Assembly (NCBI RefSeq): GCF_002234675.1
Contig: NC_019877.2
Location: 2,883,041-2,947,040, forward strand
DNA: 64,000 nucleotides
Direction of reading: 5' to 3'
Source of the DNA: Oryzias latipes
Taxonomy: Eukaryota > Chordata > Actinopteri > Beloniformes > Adrianichthyidae
The translations under genes and the position numbers were made by a program. Numbering within the stretch: the stretch's first letter is position 1; each line of letters opens with the position of its first letter. This document shows positions 1 to 15,000 of the stretch, in pieces. The notes below the pieces were generated by a model that saw only the letters and a list, made by a program, of their open reading frames with translations, was not told the DNA's origin and did not search any database.

Positions 1-3000
1 GTGCCCATTTTTTTGTTTTTGTTTATTTTGTTCTGGCACTGTAATTTTCTCTTCAACAAAGTGTTTGGGTTAATTTGCAGATCATTATGGTCTGTTAGAA
101 AAATTTGATACCACAGAAATTCAAATTTATGTTAAAGAAACATTATGACCCTAGCCCTATATTTCCTGATTTTGAAGTGTATTTTAATTTTTCAGACTTC
201 GTCTTTCCAGTAATCTGATTACTCCTAGTTATCAGATTTTAGAGGTCATGTTTAACAGACTCTTTGTGCTCTTTGCAGCGCATGACAACCGTCTCTTATT
301 CACCTGTCAACAAGGTGTCACAACATTAGCAGTTTCCTCTTCACACTCTGCAAATGTCTGTTGTTATCGTTCAGAAATACATAGACTCTGAATTTATTAA
401 AAAAATAAAATAGATAAAAAATAAAACACACAGAGACCATGAATGATGAAAAGAATTAAAACAAAATAGGTTTAAAAACATTTGGAAAATTTTATTTCCC
501 CAAATCATGTTGACATCTACCTTAAGTTTAAAATGATCTTTTTTGATTCCAAGATTGCAGAGTCCCAGCCATAATATTGACCATGTTCTGAATGGAAACT
601 TATCCAAATAGTTCAAGGGAAAGTGTTCAAGGTTATTCTAATGAAGAACAGAATATAGCAGACAACAAACGAATCCATGTCCCTTTGCTTGGGTAGAGGG
701 ATGAAATCCTTACAGGGGTGCATTATTGAAGAAAACGACACGTACCATTCAAAGACAAAGAAAATAGTGTCAAGATAAGATCTCATCAGGTTTCACTAAT
801 CCCCGCTACATTTAGAATTATATTTTTGTTCATTTGTGTTTGTTAACTTTGAAAGATTAAACTCCACGAAAGAGTTTTTGCTTTTAGAGCAGCAGATTTG
901 ATGTGTGTAAACTGAGGACTGTGACGTCAGTGCGCCGCTCAGAATTGTGGGTAAATGTAAACTGTACTTACTCAGCAGCAACGTAAAGGTTTGGGTTTAC
1001 AAGCGCTGAAAAAAGAGGGAACAGCGACGCCTGCTGGTAAAGAAAAGCAACGCACACGCAAAGCAGAATGGTGGGTTTCTGAGGAATTAAACTGATTTTT
1101 ATTTAAATCATACGACGACGGAGAATTAGGGACACTATATAAAATAGATTCAACATGTTTTGGAGAAAAAATTTGAAAAAAAACTCCACAATTGATGAAA
1201 TAAATTTCATAAATGTAACAATCATTCAACTAAATAAAAAAAAACTCAGATAAATATGTACATTTTATTATTTTCATACTCTGTTTGACTTTGCTTACAT
1301 TTATGAATTAAATGTCACGTTCGTGTGTATTGTGTGCATATTTGCAAAAACCTCTATGGTTATGAGACACAACAATTTTTCTTTACATTTACATGAATTT
1401 TTCCGCATGCTTTTTTAAATCAATGCATTTTATTATTGCTGTAATGAGTTTTACATATCTAAAGGATTTTGATATATTGTGTACAATCAATGCCAAAAGT
1501 AAACCAATTAATCAAATCAAATCAAGATAGAGATTCTCCACAACTGCATGTGATGAAGTATTTCCGTTCCCCTTTTGTCCCGTCTGCCGTCAAACTAACA
1601 GCGTTTGACCAAAATAAAAACATCACAGCCGCAGATAAACTTTGTGGTGGTCAGGGATCATGACCCTATAAGAGAACTCACTCGAGGGAAAATTTAGCTT
1701 GTTATTTATTTGTAACTAACCTATGAGTGGGTTCTCCTTTATCCAGGTTGATTTTACTGAAGTAGTGGGTATAAAAGTGGTCAACTGAACGTTCACCTCT
1801 TTTCACGAGGCTCTCACAATTCTGAATAAACAAAAATCTGCTCCTGAATACTTTTATTTTTAATCATTGTCATAGATTCTTACTTTAGCAGCTCATTTAT
1901 GATACAAAATATTTCTAAACCAAACACAAAAATGTTTAACTGACATTTTTAAGCTTTTAGTTTGACTTTTCAATCTATATCGTGCCATCAATGCAGGGAA
2001 GATTACGCAACATTAACTTTGTCCTGCAGTAACATAACATCGACAGCAGGGGGCGCAAAGGTTCCCTCAACAGTCCTGGGCTTCATAATTTGCAGAATAA
2101 CTACAGTTCTGGTTGACAAATTGTGTATTTAGATAAGTACTTCGGTACCTTTTAAACTTTTCATTACTAAATTGGAAGAAATGACAAAAGACTCTTAATT
2201 TTGCTTGCATTTCAGTTTGTAAAAAATACATTTAAATAAATATAGCATCAAGGAACCTGTGTGCAAAATTTCATAAAGCCTATCAACAAAACCAGAAGTC
2301 ATGAATTGTTTTTTAAAACAATTAATATTTTATACAAAGACATAGTAACAACTAGATTTAATATTCAATATAATTTATGGAAGAATAATTTTGAAACTTG
2401 GAAACATAATTTTCATGATTGTGTCAATATTTTTGCAGGATTTCTACAATAGACTTTCAACAAAAAACAATATTCTTCCTCATTTGGAATTTTTTAAATG
2501 TATTAATAAATGTCATTTTTTGAAACTGAGCTTCATTTTTTTTCTATTTAAACATGACCAGTTATAATTTTACAGTTAAGGCATGAAGGGCAGCACAGCA
2601 CATCAAGATGAGACTTGGTTTAACATCCACACACTCATAACTATGACTTCCTACCAGGTTTACTAGATTAAGGTTGTACACATTGGGACTCCAGAGACAT
2701 TCCCGGTTTAGGAAACCTTCTTTAGGACAGGATCCTCTTTCCTGTAATCGGATTGAATAATATCGGAAACTATGAAAAGATCTTTTTTCATTGTTGTTTT
2801 TTTTTTGGATGAGGAAAAAAGAAGTCTTTGTTTACTGATTGTTGTTTCTGATATTGAAAAAATAGATATTTTGTACCACCAAAAAAAAGTATCCGAAATC
2901 CGAAGATTTCAGTCTAGAGCTTTACAACTTCAGAATTTACATTTGTCACTAAACCATCTTCCTAAATTTAAATCTACTGTACATCATGGTCACTAAATGT

Positions 3001-5150
3001 AAAACCGCTATAAGTGTAGCCAGTTTTAATGGTCCTGCCCTGAAATACAAAAGTATTGGATATTGTTAGCCAACAACAATTCAGATTAAACCAGAGCTAT
3101 AGTTACCTTCCTCCTGTGTCTGCCTACTACACAAATTAAAAATATATCTAACAGAAAATGATTTAATGTTCAACCTTTATTGCAAGGACAAATATTCATC
3201 TGAACTGGATTTCTGAGAAGCCCCCGGCAGTATTTGGATGACTCACAATGATAGTGGACCCTTTAGTCCACCTTGGTTGTGTAGTTCACACTAACTGAGA
3301 CCTTTTTGGAGTAAGTGTTGATGTGTCTGCTGTTCTATGAAATCTAACGGCCAGTTTTGATGTGGTAAAGACCAGAACTTTTCATTGATTTGCGTATGAA
3401 CTCATGGAAAAGTGAATCTATTCTTTCTGTTTATTTGTTATTTTTTTAACTTACGGCTGTTCTTTTGTTCTGTTCGTTATAGTCTTTTCTTTTTGTGTAC
3501 TTGTGTAAAAATTAGAACAGTAATATTTACATATATACAAGAATTTAATCTATTTTGTAAATCCCTCTAAAAATGGGAAATATTGCTGTAAACTCTTAAT
3601 CTGTTTACATAAAGTAAAGCATTTTTTCCTTCTTATTATTTTCTTAGTTTTTATTACTTTGTGTATTTTTATTTTTTATTTGTTTGTTCCAGTTTTGTAT
3701 TTTTGGGAGGTCATAGTTGTCATAAAGTTTATCGATTTGATCGAATAATTGTTCTGTGACTTTGAATTTGTCAATAAAGCAGAAAAAAAATGTTTTTGTG
3801 TTGCTAACTCAACTCTTTTGTTTCTGTATGTTTTTTTAATTGAAAGTTTTCTTTTGCCGATGTAGTCTAGAAAGAGTTAATGGATATTTAAAAAAACAAA
3901 CGATGTAGCAAAATCTGAGCAAAATCATTAAGTTGGTTTTGACTTCAATAACACAACATCGTTACGAGGTTAAACGCTCAAAATGCACTTTTTTTCTGGG
4001 CTATTTTAACTCAGAAAAAAAAAAACAGGACAAAAAAAACATAAATTGGGTTTAAATAAACCAGCTATAGGTCTAAAAATAGTATTTCTCCATGAAGTAT
4101 ATCTCTCAACATGAATGAATTAGGTCGAAGGTAAAACACCGAGACATTTAAGAGTGTAAGACGAGAACTGTGCATAAAGGGTCTCTAGGTTTTTTCCCCC
4201 CAGAAGCTTTATAATAAAAGGATGCAGGTAGAGTAGTAGACATTGTACATTAATTCAAAAATATAAACAAGGAATAAAACTAAATAAAATAAGGTGCCAG
4301 GGGTAGGAATCAATAAAAAGTACAGAAAGAGCAAAACGAGATGAGACAACAGAATTACAGATTTAACATTTTAAGCAATTTCAGATAAAGACGTTTTAAG
4401 TGTTTTTTTGGTTTTTTGAAAACCAATAGTCATTTCTCCACCAAAATTATAGGAAAAAAATCAGTTTTATTTTAGAAAATTGACATTTATGAATGTAAAT
4501 TAAATAAAAAGTAGGAATAAGTTCATTCAAAAATATGTAAATATGTTGATGGGAGCCAAACCACACAAAGCAAAGAAAAGAAGAGTTTTAGTCTATTTGG
4601 ACCAAGAGAAATAAGAAAAACTGCCTAAAAGATTGAGAAAAGAGGAAAAGCCAATACAGTAAATGAATAAATGTTTTAGGTGAAAGTCCACAAAAGGTGC
4701 ATTTATTCAATATTGGGTTTAAATCTTATTAAAAACGTTTTCATGGGGTAAAATTGATAAATTGTTTTACAAGATGAGTATTGCAAAATAAGATAGCAAC
4801 TAGGTAAAACCCAGATCTTTATCCATAAAGATCATCTACATATTTGTGTGGCAAAGATATGATATTTTTCTGAAAAAGTGCTTTAATGTCTTTATTACCT
4901 TTCCAGGAACAGCAAAACAGATTTTTCCAACAGTGGGAAAAGAAAGATTTTTGACTCAATAACATACATTTTTCAGGATGTATTACACCAAGAACTTTGG
5001 GATTTAGGTAAATGGGAGGCTATTTATGGGTCTCTTGGAGCAGCTCTGTGGCGCACTATTACGCGCCACCGTGGCCAAAGGTTAAAAACAGGCCTGTAAG
5101 CCGGTTCTTCTCTGTGTCCAGGTGCTTGACCTTATAGAAAAGGAGGGGGC
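1..5150. other. AT-rich intergenic DNA upstream of foxj1
   Basis: No reading frame here has family-like composition or plausible splice structure. The short ORFs (60-85 codons) are AT-rich and rich in Phe, Ile, Lys and Asn, as expected by chance. Several homopolymer A/T runs are present. I recognised no mobile element with confidence. Distal regulatory elements of foxj1 may lie here, but none can be pinpointed from sequence alone. Confidence 0.6.
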
Positions 5151-5191
5151 GGTAGCTAAATTAAAACCTGGGGTGGTGTAAGACCCATTCA

Positions 5192-5225
5192 GCCAATCAG
5201 AAATCCTCTCCAGCGTTTAAAGGGA
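5192..5225 (+). promoter_or_regulatory. Probable foxj1 proximal promoter (CCAAT box and TTTAAAG element)
   Basis: A canonical CCAAT box (AGCCAATCAG, 5191-5200) is followed about 15 bp later by TTTAAAGGG (5216-5224), a TATA-like element. The stretch from about 5040 onward also becomes more GC-rich than the flank. The foxj1 start codon is about 390 bp downstream, which would give a 5' UTR of roughly 360 nt, or one including a short upstream intron. The promoter role is inferred from position and motifs only. Confidence 0.45.
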
Positions 5226-5611
5226 AAGGGGGAGCAGTCTCTCGGGCTTTATGAGTGATCTGACTTTAGCATCTTCACAGTTTTCCCCCACGAGTTCAGA
5301 GTTTGGGAGCAAAAACAGTGCAGCTTGGATGCTTTTTAGGTCGCTCCTCGCTGGTTCCTGCACTTCTCTTCCCTATTTGTCTGTGGATGCTGCGCTCCCG
5401 CCCCGCCTCACTTGTTGCGCAGATGCTGCGCGCGCCGCTGACTATTCAGTGAGGAGATGAGAGGCTGCAACAGGTGCGCGGAGCATCTGCTGAATTGAGA
5501 GAATTCCGTCTCATTTTTTGATATCCTGATACCGTTTGTTTGGTGTTTGGACTTTGGGTTTAGTTTGTAGATGCGAGATTAACGAGATTTGAAGCGCGCA
5601 AAAGACGCAGG

Positions 5612-7489
<1,878 letters not shown>

Positions 7490-9190
7490 CGAGCGGACCC
7501 TAACGCTACCTGTGACTTGGGGCTTTGGAGAATCTGACCTTTCTGACCCGCCATCAAACAAATGCAGTTATCTTCTCTGGAGGTTCACAGTGGTCAGTGC
7601 TTCAGACCTCACTCACGTTTTAACGTTCAAATCAGAACAAAACGACTCTCATCCGCCTCACCTGGGCTCAACCTCCACAGAAAATACCACTTACGGAGAA
7701 CATGGACACAAACGAAACCCTGTCTTCTGCCAGAGACTAAAACAAACTTTGGCTTTTCGGTGATGTTGGATTTCTCACGACAAAGAAAACACACCAACGT
7801 GAGCTCAGACACCGACATGCAGGCGGCGAGGACTTATGGGACTTTAATGTGCTACATTAGCATACACTTTTGTACTAACATGCAGCGAAGTTATTCCAGC
7901 TCCATTTTTTAAAGACCCGCTCTGATCAATTTTTTAAACTGTTTTCAAAACGTTCTCAGTGATCCTTTAATTATGATGATGCTGTTTTTAGGCCAAAAAA
8001 AAAGGCTGTGTCGTTTTTTAGGACATAGTTTCTGCAGATCGGCAGGAGTAAAAATTCCCCTCCTGTTAAAGCAAAGCAACCCCGCCCCCCTGTCCCATCA
8101 CCCATCTGTTTACGAGTTCTCCTGCTAACTTACAGCCCCTCACATTCCCCAGTCTAATATTATTAGTGCAACAAAAATGGCGATCTATCCAGTCGTGCAT
8201 TTTTGGATCCAGATTCCAGCTCAAAAAACATGGATCCATTTGTCTCCAGGTGGATGCATCAGAATGGAGTGGAGCTGGGAGCTTGTGACTCCGCCCATTG
8301 ACATATTTTCTGAGTCACAAAGATTCTTTCTTCTGCTCCTGATTAACAACGCTTTGACTAAAGAAATCCTCAGTAATGCTGTTTTACTTTTAATTTTCTT
8401 TCAAAATGTCCTCCATCATCATAAAACTGCCATAAAAAGCCTAATTTTTTCATCAGAGTGGGATCTTTGAAGATGAAGGTGGATCCAAAACAACAAGATT
8501 CACAGGTAAATGTTCATGAACAAACCTCTTAAAACATTTGGATCATATCTATATTTATATATATTCACTGCAGCGTCCAGCATGAAGCTCAGCAAAACCA
8601 TTTTCTACTAAATGTATTAGAAAGGAGAGCAGATGGAAGAAGTGGGTCAATATGCACTTTGATCGCCGCTTTGGTCTTCTTTTTTGGACTCACATGGAAT
8701 TTACGTTTTTAAAAAATGTACTCACCGTAACCTTCATGCTTCTATGGCACTAAGCTGCAATAACTTGAACTGGGAAATGTTTTTCTGTTTCACATTTTTA
8801 CAAATTTAGGCTTTTGTTGCTGTTTTTTTTTTTTTGCGCCAAATTTCTTAACAAGGAATATGCAGTTTGTGTTTCTGAGTTGATTAATCAGAAGAGCTAC
8901 TGACTTTTGGTGACACTGAAGCTTTGTTAATCTTATCTGATCACTTTTGTGTCATTTTTTTATTGCTTTGATAAATCTGATCACAAATTTCAAGAGTGTG
9001 TCAACTTATTATTTTTTTCTTTCAATTCTTTTCTCTTCTTAGCCCACACCCTCTTTTTTTCTCACTCTGTTGTGATGATTATTGTTGGAAGACTCCTTTA
9101 TCTGATTTTGTTCATTTGTACTTTTTAAAAAGCTGTTTGGAAAAAAACAAAAACAATCATGCCTTAATGCAATAAATGGTGTCAAATAAA
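7490..9190 (+). other. Probable foxj1 3' UTR
   Basis: No coding potential is visible after the foxj1 stop codon, and no splice-compatible downstream exon was found. The first strong clustered polyadenylation signals on the + strand are two AATAAA hexamers at about 9171 and 9185. A 3' UTR of about 1.7 kb is therefore inferred; earlier cleavage sites are possible. Confidence 0.5.
9171..9190 (+). terminator. Tandem AATAAA polyadenylation signals, probably for foxj1
   Basis: AATAAA occurs at 9171-9176 and again at 9185-9190, followed by T-rich sequence (ATATTTTTTATTG), which fits a vertebrate poly(A) site on the foxj1 strand. Confidence 0.5.
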
Positions 9191-9199
9191 AACAGTGAT

Positions 9200-11030
9200 A
9201 TTTTTTATTGATGTATTTTAAAAATGAAGGTGGAGCAGCATGTTTACTGTGTGAGCATCATCGAGAGAGGAAAAACACTCATCTGACTAATGGATTTGTA
9301 CCCGACAGGTGTCGAAAACGTGCAAAGTATTTTATGATATTTGCAACTCTAACACTAACCTTCCCACCTCAGCAGCAAGAATCTAAAAATAAATAATCAT
9401 TATGATAGCAGAAAAGGTCAGAGCAGTCCAATAACAAGTGGTGGAAACACAAACCAAAAGGTCTTTTTCTGCAAACTTGACTTTAGTTTTTATAAAAGTC
9501 AGAAATCTAAAACATTCAATTAAAATCTGACACAAAAAAAGGAAACAGTCCTACTTAAAAAATAATCAAAAATCCTGATTCTTCTGAGATGTTTCCAGAC
9601 TTTGGTAAAAAGAAAATAAACAAACAAATAAAATAATTGTTGCAACAGAAAGATAAAGTCCTTCAGATTATTATTACTGAATGGGTTATATTATAATTGA
9701 TTAAAATCATGATTAAAATTCAGGAAATATTTGAGTAGGAAAAACATTTCAGAAGTAAAACATTTAAGCTTTTTTAATGTAGAGCCCTAATAAAAATAAT
9801 AAAAATATACTCTTAAAATAAATAAACAACAAAAATCTGCCAATGGGGTAAGAAAAATGGTTTTACAAATACAAATAACTATTTGAGGAAAATGTTTTAA
9901 TCCCGTAGATATTTTTTCCTAAACTAAGATTATTTTGCTATTAATACAATTTCTTAATGAGACAGAAAATACGACTTTTTTCTTTTAAAAACAACTTTCT
10001 CAAGATTCAGTTTTTGCAGAGACCAAAAATGAAAATCAGTTAAATTGTTTTTGGTAACTAATTTAAGGATCAAGGTCCACATTATACACTTTCCTTGATT
10101 TAAATGTTTTCTATCAAGATGTTACAAATAAAGGGTTAGCTCGACGCTCCTGCTGCTTTATTGGGCGGCAAGTCCAAGTCATGTCAGATGTCTTTGCATT
10201 TAAGGACCACCCCCCACTCTAACCCCTTATCCCCCATCTCTGACATCCCACTCTGTTTCTTTCTCTCCTTTTTCTCCTTCTCTTTCTCCTGTTTCTTTTT
10301 TCCATCCGGTTCAACAAGGAATGCATACAAATATAATATTCATAAATAAAGCTTAGCCTCAAATACAAAAGGGGTTTATACAAATATACTCTCATTCTGT
10401 CTGAAGATCCATAAACCCCAACCGTAACAATGAAATCTGTCCAATACAAGAGGCAATCAGCTCTGATCTGCTTGCTCAGCTGTTGGACAGAAAGTTAGAA
10501 AAAGAAAGAAAAAAAAGGACACTCACCGATCATCTTTTGATTTATTTTAAAAGTGCCAGTGTTTGTTTTAATTCCAATTATATCGTTTTTAGTCAAAATA
10601 AAAAAGAACCTTTTCAAGGACATAGAGCTGCAGTTTTATTAGAAATTCACCTCACTGCTGGTGGGGAGTAAGCATCCCGTAATCCATCCGCTTACCTGCC
10701 CTCCTACTAGCTTACAGCCTCTTCATAACCTCACACTAACATTGGCGGTGCAAGCAAAACGGCGAGCAATGTTGGAGCTATCCAGCCATACAGGAGGAAA
10801 ACGAGGACAACGAAAACGACCCTCACAGCGTGAGCGTTGAAAGAAATGTGCAGGCACATATTGGCTGTGTGGGCTCTTCGATTGGTCTTTGACCTTAATA
10901 TATGGTCAAATGGTCACAACTGTATGGGGCACCATCCGATTCTGAAGCGATACATTTCACACACAGCTTCCACCCTCCTGGTTTCCTGCAGTCCTCTAAC
11001 TTAAAAACTTTAACATAAATCACAATAATA
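9200..11030. other. Intergenic DNA, nothing recognised
   Basis: AT-rich, with pyrimidine-rich stretches (10,250-10,300). ORFs are short and without family resemblance. Confidence 0.5.
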
Positions 11031-11039
11031 GGGGGTGAT

Positions 11040-12095
11040 TGACTGACCAGGATTATACGGTGGCCGGGACGCGCCACTATAGCAAAAAAAAGTAACCGTG
11101 TAAAGAAAAAAGAAAAAGCAAAAACAGAAAAATGCAAAAAAGAAAAAAAAGAAGAATAAAAGCTGCTGCAAATAAAAAAGCCAACTACACATTAATCCCA
11201 ATAACTATTGTTATTCACATCTTAGACTATTGTTAGCATTATTATTAATGATACACATTGACTCAACACTGAAGGTTGATTCCTCTGATGCACGAATCCC
11301 GTCCAGTGTGAATGCAGCATTACATCTTCATTTCAGTCGTACTTCCGTTCTTTTGTCTCCTTCTTCTCTCAGCAGTGCATGGGAGAAAACAATCCTCGAT
11401 AATCCAGTTCCATTGTGGCTTTTTTGTTTGCAGCGCTTTTTGATTTTTATTTGCAGCTGCGTTTCTCTTATTTTCAGCTGCGTTTCTCTCATTTTGTCAC
11501 AAGAACAAGCAGACAGCTGGTTCCAAATGTAGCAGGTTTTAGCTCAGCTAAAAGTCCACAAAGCTAGATCAGGGTCAGGCAGGCAGGGGCCTGAGAACAG
11601 GCATGAGATCATCAGAGGAGAGACGAGGTAATCAGGATCCAGGCGAAAGTCGGGGCAGACGGCAGGCAAACAGAGTCAGAAACGGGGTCAGAAGGTAGAA
11701 GATCAGGTCCAAATATAACGCTCAGTAAGAAAGGCAGAGTGGCACAAAAAATACTTTGTGCTGAGTTTTACTTAGTGCAGTCTTTAAGTATGCTGTGGTT
11801 GATGAATGAATGAGAGTCAGGTGTGCGGCATCCAGGAAGTGTGTGCTGGGGTTGCTGGGAGATGAAGTGTGGCTAGAACTCTGGGCACGGCTCCAGAGGG
11901 GGAAACTGAGCTCTTACCTCTCTTTTATATGCAGCAGCATTTCCTATTATTTGCAGCAGTGTTTTCTCTTGTTCGTTTCTTTTATTTGCAACAGCTTTTC
12001 CATTTATTTGCAGAGTTTCTATTTTTTTGTTTTTGCACAGTTACTTTTCTTTGCTGCAATGGCGGGCCTTAGCCACCGTGGATTCTCCAGATTCG
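11040..12095. repeat. Inverted-repeat-bounded repetitive segment with TTTATTTGCAGC motifs
   Basis: The - strand of about 11,050-11,200 and the + strand of about 11,920-12,090 share the same order of blocks: TTTATTTGCAGCAG repeats, a T-rich stretch, TTTGCACAGTTACTTTT-like sequence, TTGCT(A/G)(T/C)A(A/G)TGGCG, then a CCACCGT block. The middle (11,400-11,520) carries further TTTTATTTGCAGCTGCGTTTCTC repeats, and 11,530-11,900 is purine-rich, low-complexity-like sequence. The layout suggests a non-autonomous DNA element or two inverted copies of one repeat. No protein remnant is visible. Confidence 0.45.
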
Positions 12096-12099
12096 ATCA

Positions 12100-15000
12100 G
12101 ATTAACTCTTAAAATCTACATTTTCTTTAATAAATGACTTGTCAACGTTTCTGGGTCAAAAATCTGAAAAATTCTGAAGAACTACAAATATGAGAAACCT
12201 AAACCTGATCCAGAGGGAAGTTTCCTGATCTGTGTTTCAGTCAAATCTGGACAGAACATCAACAGGAATGAAGAAGGTTTGGAGGCGAAGCGCCATTCAA
12301 CCTCACGAAAGAGGGGGAAAAGCCTCTTTGTCTTCTGTGAACCTCTAGATATTTTCATAATTGCCATCTGTGTTCCGCAGTCACGTTAGCCCTCATTTGC
12401 ACACCTGCATTCGTCTGCACCCAGAATAAATAACATTAGCACATCAAAACGGAAATTGTACGTCGAGGGTTCCTGCGTGGGCTCATGGAAATTGCAGATC
12501 CACTTCTTTACATTTGTGGGATGAAAATCTCCACCAATAAAGCTTTTAAGGAAGAATAATTAGTTCTTTAAGTAATGATCTTGCTCCTAATGCGTGGAAG
12601 AATAACCGTGTGGGCATGATCCAATATGCAAATAGGTGAAACCTCTATAATCCTTCTCAATAAAAGAAGAACCCCCTTAGCTTGGTACACCTCAGCCCTT
12701 TTTATTCTAATTTACCGTCTAGAGCTCCTTTTCAAAATGGAGCAGACACACTAAATGGGGCTTACATTAGCATGTCATCCATAATCAGCAACCTTTTGGA
12801 AAGCCTCTTTTTTTTTTTTTCCCCGGCGCATTTCCTGCCCAAGCCCCTCCTCCTTGTGTCAAGCTAACTTAATGGAAGGTCAGACCACAGAATATCATTC
12901 CGGCCTTATCAATATGTGATGAGCGCTTGGAAACCAGAGATGGATGACAATTTCCTTCCAGCTCAGTGAGGTGAGAGACGCTCCTCCTAAACGTCCGGGC
13001 TGATGTATGCGCTCGCTTGCTCGCGCCGCCGTGGATGTGTCATTTATGAGTGTGAGCCATCCTTATCGGTGCGTGTAATCAGTCCTGCTCAGGGCTTCCT
13101 CTGGGGCCATAAAACAGGCTTCGGGTCTTTCAGTCTGTGGTGTTTGACTATTGAACACAATGGCAGATGTAATTTGTGACTATTTCAGCTTTTTTCACCC
13201 ACAAAGAATAGGTCCATAACTTTACCCCGGCAAGGTTAACCCCCAGGTTTGTGTCACAAGCAGTAGGAGCACCTCCCCAGCAAAGCCGGGCGGGCCTGTT
13301 TGTGCCCGGCTCTAATCACGAGCGGTCCAGAGGGTGCCACGGTGGCAATAAAACCCGAACCCCGCCCTCTTCTCGCCTCTGCCCTCCTCTGTGTCAATTA
13401 CAAGCACAACAGCGGCACACCCGTGGGATGCAGAGCCTCCAGGGGGGGCCGCCGAGGAGAAGGTTATAAAGCATCTTGAGCCGGTTTGGTCCACAGCGAC
13501 AGCCCCGTCTGCCCCCCCTTCTTTCGGCAGGTCCGCATGCAGGGCAGCACCAGTCTGTCACCCGCCGCGCTGAATAGAACCAGCGCTCTCTGGTTCCACA
13601 GAGATAGTGTTATCTGGGCCACCATGGGGCCTCAATCACAGCCGTGTACACACACTCATCACACAAAGACACAACACAAACATCAGGATGCAACCACCCC
13701 CAAAGCACTTGTGGAGCTGCGGGGCAAACAGATGCGAGGGTTGAAACCAAAACCCCACCAGACCTTTTATAAAAACACTTCAATGCTGATCCACGAAAAG
13801 GACTTTTAGCGCGCAGGACGATGAGCAGTCAAACACAGAGAGCTCAACTCTGGCTCTGGTTCCCGCTGTTTTAGGGAATCTAAGCTATTCCACCCATTCC
13901 TGGAGCTCCCCGCACGTGATCCCTCACCGCTGAGACCAGGATAAGCCGTATTTCGCTGCTTTTCCACCGACAGTTTCAATTAAAAAGAGATTTGAGGTGG
14001 AAAAGCACATTTCCCCACAAACCCATGGAAGCTAAAATCTCAAAAAGGTTGAAAAAGCTGCAGCTTTTAAAGGCTTTTTCCACCAAATGTCTTCCTTCCA
14101 GGAAGTGCTCTTGATTGCATTTTCTGGCTGTAGCTTGCTTGGTTTGGTTTGAGTTCCTGCTGGCCTCAAACAAACAAAGAAAACCCCATGGCTTTGGTCG
14201 CAACTGAGACGGGCAGAAATGGTCACAGTAACAAATAGGAGAAACACTCATGTAAGCTAAAATCAGTAAAAACCTGTCAGGATTTGATGTTTTCTGGGAG
14301 TTTTGTACCTTAAGACAACTCTGCTGGTAAACTGGTGCTTAAAATGAACGGATCATCCCCAGTTTAGCAGATGTAACTGCAGAAGGTTTCAAACCAGTTT
14401 GGTCTGCCCTCAAAAGTGTAGTGTAAAAGCAAACTGAAACCAAATGAAAACTTTTGGCTTCTTGAACCGAGTCCACTAACCTATTCTGCAACAAACATGC
14501 TTTGAACAGGGTTTCGTCAAACTTAACAGCTTTATATTATAATTATTTAGTATTTTCTTTACAGTCAAATGTATATTTCTACTCACTGAGCTGGGAGCCA
14601 GCTTGACTTGAGTGTCCTCAAACGAAGAACCTTTTTAAACGTAACTTTGCAAAAAGTAAAATTCGGTCTTTTAAATTCATTTAGTCGTTTTTTATTTATT
14701 TTTTTTACACAAAAAGGACAACAAATGTGTTTTTATGCAGCCATGGGAATTTAAAAATCTTTTAAATGTAGCTGTAAACTTTCTAGCCAAGATATTGTCA
14801 GAGAGTAATTGAGCAAAGTCTTTGTATCGGCATATATATCTTTGACTTGCATGTGTGCGCTTTGGCATCCAGTTCTCGGGCCGTGAAAGGCATTCTTGTC
14901 CCGTGGCTTTGGTCTCTGTGGTCGCAGGGAGACCCTGATTGTCTCCCGGGCAGACAGGAGGAGCATGCACAGCTGCTGCACTCTCACATACACTCAGTGT

